Of a stretch of 64,000 bases of DNA, positions 56,527 to 64,000 are shown piece by piece; positions within the stretch are counted from its first letter, which is position 1; each line of letters starts with the position of its first letter. The notes beneath the pieces are model-generated. The model was not told the origin of the DNA, ran no database searches, and was given only the letters and a program-made list of their open reading frames with translations. The position numbers and the translations under genes were made by a program. Origin of the DNA: Rhodococcus sp. OK519 (GTDB lineage Bacteria; Actinomycetota; Actinomycetes; Mycobacteriales; Mycobacteriaceae); assembly GCF_003051005.1 (NCBI RefSeq), contig NZ_QAOW01000003.1, positions 186,001-250,000 on the forward strand. Reading direction: 5' to 3'.

Positions 56527-56545
56527 AAAGGTTAGGCTAACCGTA
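56527..56545. promoter_or_regulatory. IdeR/DtxR iron box in the divergent NRPS-dhbC promoter
   Basis: AAAGGTTAGGCTAACCGTA matches 15 of 19 positions of the IdeR consensus, with GGTTAGGCTAACC perfect at 56530-56542. It lies between the first NRPS (minus) and the DHB genes (plus), about 90 and 71 bases from their starts, so one site can control both directions. Confidence 0.9.
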
Positions 56546-56615
56546 TATGTTCTAACCGGTCGGCGCATCCCCACCGATCCATTCCCACGTCACCGCCATC
56601 GAAAGGTGAGCGCTC

Positions 56616-57761
56616 ATGCCTGCACCGGTCGTCGCAGCGAACACCCCGCACCTCACCGGAACGACGGTCACGAACCCGTTCGTCCTGTCCCGGCCACAGG
56701 GAAGCATTCGCGCAGAGGGTGTTCTGCGTCACTTCGACCACGCCGGTGAGGCGGCGGACGCGCTGCGCGCCGGCGATGTCACCGCCCTGACCGGCGCGCT
56801 GCCCTTCGATCCCGACACTCCCGCGGCCCTCGTCGAACCCGGACTACTGTGGCGCAGCGACAAACCCTGGCGCAGCATCCCCACCTCGGACCTCCCGGAA
56901 TGCGGCGTCGAGCAGCGCCTGCCCGGCGAGGACGAGCACGTGGCCCGCGTCCGAACGGCCCTCCACCGCCTTCGCGACGACGCCGATCCCCTGCGCAAAG
57001 TGGTACTCGCCCGGATGTTGCGGCTGCGCTCGCATGGACGGCTGGATCCGGAGTCGTTGCTGCAGAGCCTCATCGCCAACGATCCTGCGGGCAACGGCTA
57101 CTGCGTCGATCTGTCCGCGGCCGGTCCGGGGAGTGCCGGTCAGTGGCTGGTCGGATCCAGCCCCGAGGTCCTGATCCGCAAGCAGGGCCGGGCGATCAGC
57201 TGTCATCCGCTGGCCGGGTCGGCACGACGCCTGGACGATCCGCTCGCCGACTGGGAATCGGGACGCGCGCTGGGAGAATCCGCGAAGAACCTGGACGAGC
57301 ATCGGTTCGTCGTGGACGCGATCCGGGACAGCCTCGCGCCGCTGTGCACCGAACTCGAGATTCCGGAGCGACCGACGCTCACCCACACCCCACAACTGTG
57401 GCATCTGGGTACCCCGATCCGGGGCGTGCTCGCCGACACTTCGGTGACAGCGCTCGACCTGGCGATGACGGTGCACCCCACGCCGGCGATCTGCGGCACC
57501 CCCACCCGCGCGGCGTTCGAGACGATCAGCGCGCTGGAAGGCGACCGCGGCTTCTACGCCGGCGCGGTCGGCTGGTGCGACGAGCGCGGCGACGGCGAGT
57601 GGATGGTCACCATCCGCTGCGCCCGGATCGACGCCGACGGCACCGGTCTCACCGCATACGCCGGTGGCGGCATCGTCGCCGATTCCGTCCCCGAGGACGA
57701 GTTGGCCGAGACCGCAACCAAGTTCACCACCATCCTCGACGCACTGGGAGTGACCGCATGA
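56616..57761 (+). CDS. dhbC: Isochorismate synthase
   Basis: A 381-aa chorismate-utilising enzyme of the EntC/DhbC type, converting chorismate to isochorismate with magnesium. Recognised blocks are LRKVVLARMLRLRSHG, WLVGSSPEVLIRKQGRAISCHPLAGSA, HRFVVDAIRD, HPTPAICGTPTRAAFETI and FYAGAVGWCDERGDGEW. It catalyses the first step of 2,3-dihydroxybenzoate synthesis. AAAGGTGAG precedes the ATG, and the stop overlaps dhbA by four bases. The upstream IdeR box should make it iron-repressed. Salicylate synthases share this fold, but the neighbouring DHB genes favour isochorismate. Confidence 0.92.
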   Translation: MPAPVVAANTPHLTGTTVTNPFVLSRPQGSIRAEGVLRHFDHAGEAADALRAGDVTALTGALPFDPDTPAALVEPGLLWRSDKPWRSIPTSDLPECGVEQRLPGEDEHVARVRTALHRLRDDADPLRKVVLARMLRLRSHGRLDPESLLQSLIANDPAGNGYCVDLSAAGPGSAGQWLVGSSPEVLIRKQGRAISCHPLAGSARRLDDPLADWESGRALGESAKNLDEHRFVVDAIRDSLAPLCTELEIPERPTLTHTPQLWHLGTPIRGVLADTSVTALDLAMTVHPTPAICGTPTRAAFETISALEGDRGFYAGAVGWCDERGDGEWMVTIRCARIDADGTGLTAYAGGGIVADSVPEDELAETATKFTTILDALGVTA

Positions 57762-58531
57762 CCGCACCGCTGTGCCTGGTGACCGGTGCCGGACGGGGCA
57801 TCGGTCGCACCACGGCTGTCACCCTGGCACAGCGCGGGTGGCGCGTCGCCGTGCTCGACCGTGACACCGACGCGCTCGAGCGAACCGGGGAACTCGTCGG
57901 CGCCGCGTGCGTCGCCGCCCATGCCGTCGACATCCGCGACCGCGCGTCCGTGGCCGACGCCGTGGCCACGATCGAATCGCTGCACGGTCCGCTGGACGGT
58001 CTCGCGCACGTCGCCGGTGTCCTCGAGACCGGGTCGGTGCTCGACAGCGAACCCGACTCGTGGAAACGCGTATTCGACGTGAACGTCACGGGTCTACTGA
58101 ACGTGCTGCGCGCCGTCGGAGTGTCGATGCGCGAGCGCGGATGTGGTGCGATCGTCGTCGTGGGCTCCAACGCCGCGGGGGTTCCGCGCACTGGAATGGG
58201 GGCCTACGGCGCCTCGAAGTCTGCGGCGACCATGATCGCACGGGTCACGGGACTCGAACTGGCGCAGCACGGTATCCGTGTGAACGTCGTGGCGCCCGGT
58301 TCCACCGACACCGACATGCAACGATCCCTCTGGCCCGATCCGGGCGACGACACCGGTGCGCGCGGTGCCATCGAGGGCAGCCTCGCCGACTTCAAGGTGG
58401 GAATCCCGCTGGGCCGCATCGCCGCCGCCGAGGACATCGCCGATTCGGTCGAGTTCCTGCTGTCCGACCGCGCCCGGCACATCACGATGCAGGCGCTCTA
58501 TGTCGACGGCGGCGCGACGCTGCAGGCCTGA
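57758..58531 (+). CDS. dhbA: 2,3-dihydro-2,3-dihydroxybenzoate dehydrogenase
   Basis: A 257-aa short-chain dehydrogenase that oxidises 2,3-diDHB to 2,3-dihydroxybenzoate with NAD+. It has the TGAGRGIGR cofactor loop, the Asp of VLDRD expected for NAD, catalytic Ser in VGSNAAG and Tyr/Lys in GAYGASKSA. Placement between isochorismate synthase and the DHB ligase supports this substrate over other SDR roles. It is coupled to dhbC by ATGA. Confidence 0.9.
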   Translation: MTAPLCLVTGAGRGIGRTTAVTLAQRGWRVAVLDRDTDALERTGELVGAACVAAHAVDIRDRASVADAVATIESLHGPLDGLAHVAGVLETGSVLDSEPDSWKRVFDVNVTGLLNVLRAVGVSMRERGCGAIVVVGSNAAGVPRTGMGAYGASKSAATMIARVTGLELAQHGIRVNVVAPGSTDTDMQRSLWPDPGDDTGARGAIEGSLADFKVGIPLGRIAAAEDIADSVEFLLSDRARHITMQALYVDGGATLQA

Positions 58532-58581
58532 CCGCCGTCGCACTTCCGTGCAACTCGCCACCCACCCGAAAGGAGAACGTC

Positions 58582-60264
<1,683 letters not shown>

Positions 60265-60271
60265 GTCACCG

Positions 60272-60916
60272 ATGTCCCTGCCTCGCTCCGTCTCCTACCC
60301 GATGCCCACCGAGTTGCCCGTGAATCGGGCGCCCTGGCGGGTCGACCCGGACCGCGCGGTGCTGCTGGTCCACGACGCGCAGGAATACTTCATCCGTGCG
60401 TTCGACCGCACCGCCGACCCGGCCCGCACCATGATCTCGAACATCGACGCGATCCGCACCGCGTGCCGGGCCGCCGGGGTGCCGATCATGTACACCGCGC
60501 AACCGGGCGACCAGAACCCCGAGCACCGCGCGCTGCTCACCGACTTCTGGGGCCCGGGTCTGTCGGCCGACCCCGCCGAGACCGCGATCATCGCAGACCT
60601 CGCACCGGAACCCGAAGACGTCCTGCTCACCAAGTGGCGCTACAGCGCGTTCGCGAAAACCGATCTGCGGCAGCGACTGTCGGACCTCGGCCGCGACCAG
60701 TTGATCGTGACGGGCGTGTACGCCCACATCGGGTGCCTCACCACCGCACTCGACGGCTTCATGCAGGACGTCGAGATGTTTCTCGTCTCGGACGCTCTGG
60801 CCGACTTCTCGTCGGCCGAGCACCGGCAGGCTCTCGACTACGCCGCCGCGCGCTGCGCCGTGGTGACGCCGACCGCGCACGTGCTGCCGGGCCTGGCGAT
60901 GCCCGTCCCGGTGTGA
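60272..60916 (+). CDS. dhbB: Isochorismatase without carrier domain
   Basis: A 214-aa isochorismatase converting isochorismate to 2,3-dihydro-2,3-dihydroxybenzoate and pyruvate. Motifs: AVLLVHDAQEYFIRAFD (Asp), LTKWRYSAF (Lys) and TGVYAHIGCLTTALD. EntB/DhbB enzymes usually run on to about 290 aa with a C-terminal aryl carrier domain. This one stops after the hydrolase domain, and the carrier is the separate 74-aa protein at 38.0-38.3 kb. It is the last gene of the DHB operon, eight bases after dhbE, followed by a terminator. Confidence 0.9.
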   Translation: MSLPRSVSYPMPTELPVNRAPWRVDPDRAVLLVHDAQEYFIRAFDRTADPARTMISNIDAIRTACRAAGVPIMYTAQPGDQNPEHRALLTDFWGPGLSADPAETAIIADLAPEPEDVLLTKWRYSAFAKTDLRQRLSDLGRDQLIVTGVYAHIGCLTTALDGFMQDVEMFLVSDALADFSSAEHRQALDYAAARCAVVTPTAHVLPGLAMPVPV

Positions 60917-60920
60917 AGCG

Positions 60921-60958
60921 ACGGTGGGGCGGGCGCCCGAAGGTGCCCGCCCCACCGT
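60921..60958. terminator. Terminator between the DHB operon and ptrB
   Basis: ACGGTGGGGCGGGC (60921-60934) pairs with GCCCGCCCCACCGT (60945-60958). It lies between two genes ending toward each other and probably acts in both directions. Confidence 0.8.
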
Positions 60959-60971
60959 CACATCGAGTCGG

Positions 60972-63101
60972 TTACGCGGCGCCCGCCGTGTCGAGCACCC
61001 ACGCGTACTCGAACGCGACTTCCTTCCACTTCTCGTACCGGCCGCTGACGCCGCCGTGGCCTGCGCTCATCTCGGTCTTGAGCAGCAGCGGCGCGTCGCC
61101 CGTCTTCGTCGAACGCAGTGCCGCAACCCACTTGGCGGGCTCGACATAGAGAACCCGGGTGTCGTTGATGCTCGTGATCGCGAGGATCGCCGGGTAGTCG
61201 TGGGCCGCGACGTTCTCGTACGGGCTGTAGGAGCGCATGTACTCGTACACGTGCGGGTCCTCGAGCGGGTTGCCCCACTCGTCCCACTCGATCACCGTGA
61301 GCGGCAGATCCGGGTCGAGAATGGACGTGAGCGGATCCACGAACGGCACGTTCGCGAGGATCCCCGCGAACAGTTCGGGGGCCAGGTTCGCGACCGCACC
61401 CATCAACAGACCGCCGGCGCTACCGCCGTCGGCGACCAACTGCTCTGGCGTCGTACGCCCCTCGGCGATGAGATGCCTTGCGCACGAGACGAAGTCGGTG
61501 AAGGTGTTCTTCTTCGTGAGCATCTTGCCGTTCTCGTACCAGTGCCGGCCCATCTCGCCGCCGCCGCGCACGTGGGCGACGGCGAACACCATGCCGCGGT
61601 CGAGCAGCGACAACCGCGCCACCGAGAATGCGGGATCCATGCTGGCCTCGTACGAGCCGTAGCCGTACAGCAGCGTCGGTGCCGGATCGCCGCCGATTCC
61701 CTTGCGCCGCACGATCGAGAGCGGGATGCGGGTGCCGTCCTCCGCCGTGGCCCACTCGCGGTGCTGCTCGTAGTCGGCAGGATCGAACCCACCCAGGACG
61801 GGCTGCGCCTTGCGCAGCAACAGCTCACCGGTCGCGAGGCGGTAGTCGTAGACGCGCGAGGGCGTCACGAACGACGTGTAGCCCAGGCGCAGCGTCGGCT
61901 GGTCCCACTCCGGATTGGAGCCCAGACCGACCGAGAACAGCTCCTCGTCGAACTCCATCTCCGTCAGCTCGCCGTAGCCCTCGGGCGTGAGCGGCCAGAT
62001 GGCCAGCCGCGTGAGCACGTCCCGGCGGTAGCTGAGCACGAGGTGATCGGCGAACGTGTCGATGTCCTCGAGCCGCACGTCGTGGCGGTGCGGGATCAGG
62101 ATCTCCATCGCTCCCGGATCCGACACGGGGGCCTGCGCCAGCACGAAGTTCTCGGCCTTCTCGCCGTCCACCACGTCGTTGTGCAGGATCAGGAAACGGT
62201 CCTCGCCGCCGACCACGGCGTGCTCGGCCGAGTATTCGACACCCTCACGGCGCGGGAGGATGACGCGGAACTCGCCCTCGGGGTTCGTCGACTCGAGGAT
62301 CCAGCCCTCGGTGGTCACCTTCGACCCGAGCCAGATCATCAGGTACTTCTCGCTGCGCGTCGAGCCGACCGCCACCCAGTAGCGCTCGTCCGGCTCGTGG
62401 AAGACCTTGACGTCGTCGGCCTGCCCGGTGCCGAGCTTGTGCCGCCAGACCGTGTCCGGCCGCCACGACTCGTCGACCGTCAGGTAGAAAATGTGCTGGT
62501 GATCGACGGCCCACGTCGCACCGGGCGCGGTGTTCGGGATCTCGTCGGCGAGCAGCTCACCGGTCTCGAGGTTCTTGAACCGCAGCGTGTAGCGCTCGTC
62601 GCCGACGACGTCCACCGAATACGCCAGCAGTGTGCCGTCGTGGCTCAGCGAGAACGCGCCGACTGAGAAGAACTCGTGGCCCTCGGCCAGTGCGTTGCCG
62701 TCGAGCAGGATCTGCTCGCCCTCGACCGCGGTGTCGGCCGACAGTTCGGGCGGCGTCCAGTCGTCCGGGCCCGAGATGGGGCAGCGGCAGTTGACGCCGT
62801 ACTGCTTGCCCTCGATGGTGCGGGCGTAGTACCACCAGTCACCCAGCCGCGTCGGCACCGACATGTCGGTCTCCTGCGTGCGCGACTTGATCTCCTGGAA
62901 AACCTTCTCCCGCAACGGCTCCAAATGCTCGAGCTGCTGCGCGGTATACGCATTCTCCGCCTCGAGGTACTCGATGACCTCCGGGTCTTCCTTGGCCCGC
63001 AGCCACTCGTAGTGATCGACGAACGTATCCCCGTGATGCGTCCGCTCGAGCGGAACACGCTTGGCGACCGGCGGCGGAGTTGGCGTCGAGGGCGCAGTCA
63101 T
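60972..63101 (-). CDS. ptrB: Oligopeptidase B (S9A family)
   Basis: A 709-aa prolyl-oligopeptidase-family serine peptidase that cuts short peptides after basic residues. An N-terminal cap and beta-propeller (to about residue 410) precede the hydrolase domain, with the nucleophile in DGGSAGGLLMG and the catalytic His in SAGHGGVSGR. NYRLSY-like blocks and FVDPLTSILDPDLPLT are typical. It is intact here; in M. tuberculosis the equivalent is recalled as split into two ORFs. It follows purC with a one-base gap. Confidence 0.93.
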   Translation of the reverse strand: MTAPSTPTPPPVAKRVPLERTHHGDTFVDHYEWLRAKEDPEVIEYLEAENAYTAQQLEHLEPLREKVFQEIKSRTQETDMSVPTRLGDWWYYARTIEGKQYGVNCRCPISGPDDWTPPELSADTAVEGEQILLDGNALAEGHEFFSVGAFSLSHDGTLLAYSVDVVGDERYTLRFKNLETGELLADEIPNTAPGATWAVDHQHIFYLTVDESWRPDTVWRHKLGTGQADDVKVFHEPDERYWVAVGSTRSEKYLMIWLGSKVTTEGWILESTNPEGEFRVILPRREGVEYSAEHAVVGGEDRFLILHNDVVDGEKAENFVLAQAPVSDPGAMEILIPHRHDVRLEDIDTFADHLVLSYRRDVLTRLAIWPLTPEGYGELTEMEFDEELFSVGLGSNPEWDQPTLRLGYTSFVTPSRVYDYRLATGELLLRKAQPVLGGFDPADYEQHREWATAEDGTRIPLSIVRRKGIGGDPAPTLLYGYGSYEASMDPAFSVARLSLLDRGMVFAVAHVRGGGEMGRHWYENGKMLTKKNTFTDFVSCARHLIAEGRTTPEQLVADGGSAGGLLMGAVANLAPELFAGILANVPFVDPLTSILDPDLPLTVIEWDEWGNPLEDPHVYEYMRSYSPYENVAAHDYPAILAITSINDTRVLYVEPAKWVAALRSTKTGDAPLLLKTEMSAGHGGVSGRYEKWKEVAFEYAWVLDTAGAA

Positions 63102-63102
63102 C

Positions 63103-63987
63103 TCAGCCCACCCAGTCCGCGAAGGACAGACCCGAGATGCGCTCGTACGCCTCGATGTAGCGGGCGCGGGTGGCGTCGACGATGTCCTGCGGCAGCGGCG
63201 GCGGCGGTGTGTCCGACGCGCGGTCCCAGCCCGAAGCCGGGCTGGTGAGCCAGTTGCGCACGAACTGCTTGTCGAAGCTGGGCTGCACCTTGCCGGGCTC
63301 GTAGCCGTCGACCGGCCAGTACCGCGACGAGTCGGGCGTCAGCACCTCGTCGGCGAGGACGAGGTTTCCGTCGGAGTCGAGACCGAACTCGAACTTGGTG
63401 TCGGCGAGGATGATCCCGCGATCGCGCGCGAAGCTGGCAGCGCGGAAGTAGATGTCGAGGGTGTCCTCGCGCAGCTTGACGGCGAGGTCCTGGCCCACCT
63501 TGTCGATGACGGCGGCGAAGTCGATGTTCTCGTCGTGGTCGCCCAGATCAGCCTTGCTGGCGGGCGTGAAGATCGGGTCGGGCAACTGGCTCGCCTCGAC
63601 CAGGCCCTCGGGCAGTTCGACGCCGCACACCGCGCCGGTGCTGTTGTAGTCCGCCAGGCCCGAGCCGGTGAGGTAGCCGCGGGCGACGCACTCGACCGGG
63701 AGCATGTTCAGCTTGCGCACGACCAGCGCGCGGCCGAGAACCTCCTCGGGGATGCGCTCGTCGAGCGGATCGCCCGCGAGGTGGTTGGTGCCGCCGAGTT
63801 TCTCGAAGAAGAACACGCTCATCGCGGTGAGCACGCGCCCCTTGTCCGGGATGGGCGTGCTGAGCACGTGGTCGTAAGCCGAGATCCGGTCACTGGCGAC
63901 CAGCAGCAGGTGCTCGTCGTCGATCGTGTACAGATCGCGGACCTTGCCGCCGGCCAGGTGGGTGTAGGACTCGAGTGTAGGACGCAC
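63103..63987 (-). CDS. purC: SAICAR synthetase
   Basis: A 294-aa ATP-dependent enzyme of purine synthesis joining aspartate to CAIR. Motifs are [27 protein letters not shown] at the N terminus, [22 protein letters not shown] and LADTKFEFG. It starts with GTG close to the window edge (GAGGAC upstream), so its promoter is only partly visible. It is the sixth purine gene in the window, separated from purSQ by the siderophore region. Confidence 0.95.
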   Translation of the reverse strand: MRPTLESYTHLAGGKVRDLYTIDDEHLLLVASDRISAYDHVLSTPIPDKGRVLTAMSVFFFEKLGGTNHLAGDPLDERIPEEVLGRALVVRKLNMLPVECVARGYLTGSGLADYNSTGAVCGVELPEGLVEASQLPDPIFTPASKADLGDHDENIDFAAVIDKVGQDLAVKLREDTLDIYFRAASFARDRGIILADTKFEFGLDSDGNLVLADEVLTPDSSRYWPVDGYEPGKVQPSFDKQFVRNWLTSPASGWDRASDTPPPPLPQDIVDATRARYIEAYERISGLSFADWVG

Positions 63988-64000
63988 GTCCTCAACCCTA

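Overview
The window is high-GC actinobacterial DNA, most likely Rhodococcus or a close Nocardiaceae relative. The evidence is GTG and leaderless starts, IdeR-type iron boxes, and gene content I recall from the M. tuberculosis Rv0780-Rv0817c neighbourhood (purC, ptrB, purQ/S, M18 peptidase, purL, purF, purM, DUF3073, YgfZ-like, pabC, sseC, cysA2, thiX, lmeA). The species cannot be fixed from the sequence.

Layout. 1-3.3 kb: an LmeA/thioredoxin pair, then a sulfur operon (DUF4395, thiosulfate sulfurtransferase, SseC) preceded by a 28-codon leaderless peptide ending in a cysteine run. 3.3-6.7 kb: a secreted cutinase-like protein, a leaderless 32-aa membrane peptide coupled to a nitrobindin-like protein, and a secreted protein of unknown role. 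6.9-13 kb: a cytochrome bd operon (cydA-cydB-cydD-cydC) with two perfect palindromes before cydA. 13-17.2 kb: pabC, divergent from a ygfZ-MOSC-asparaginase operon, then DUF3073. 17.3-30.4 kb: purine genes purM, purF, purL, purQ, purS among peptidase, hydrolase and small oxidoreductase-like genes. 30.5-34.8 kb: tandem metallo-beta-lactamase-fold paralogues, a DUF2334 protein, glutathione peroxidase and an MHS transporter. 34.9-60.9 kb: a catecholate siderophore cluster. 61-64 kb: ptrB and purC.

The siderophore cluster is the most distinctive part. Four genes (isochorismate synthase, isochorismatase, DHB dehydrogenase, DHB-AMP ligase) should make and activate 2,3-dihydroxybenzoate. A free-standing aryl carrier protein would present it to two NRPSs, read as C-A-PCP-C-A-PCP-E and C-A-PCP-E-C-A-PCP-E. 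That gives four amino acids, three of them followed by epimerisation domains, with no thioesterase. An EntS-like exporter, an iron-siderophore lipoprotein and a ferric-siderophore reductase fused to a methyltransferase-like half complete export, uptake and iron release. Two near-perfect IdeR boxes sit at the two control points. No thioesterase, MbtH-like protein or ornithine N-hydroxylase lies in the window, so product and release mechanism remain open.

Limits: all calls come from reading sequence and translations by eye. Family names are recognition, not search results, and NRPS specificity codes were aligned by hand.
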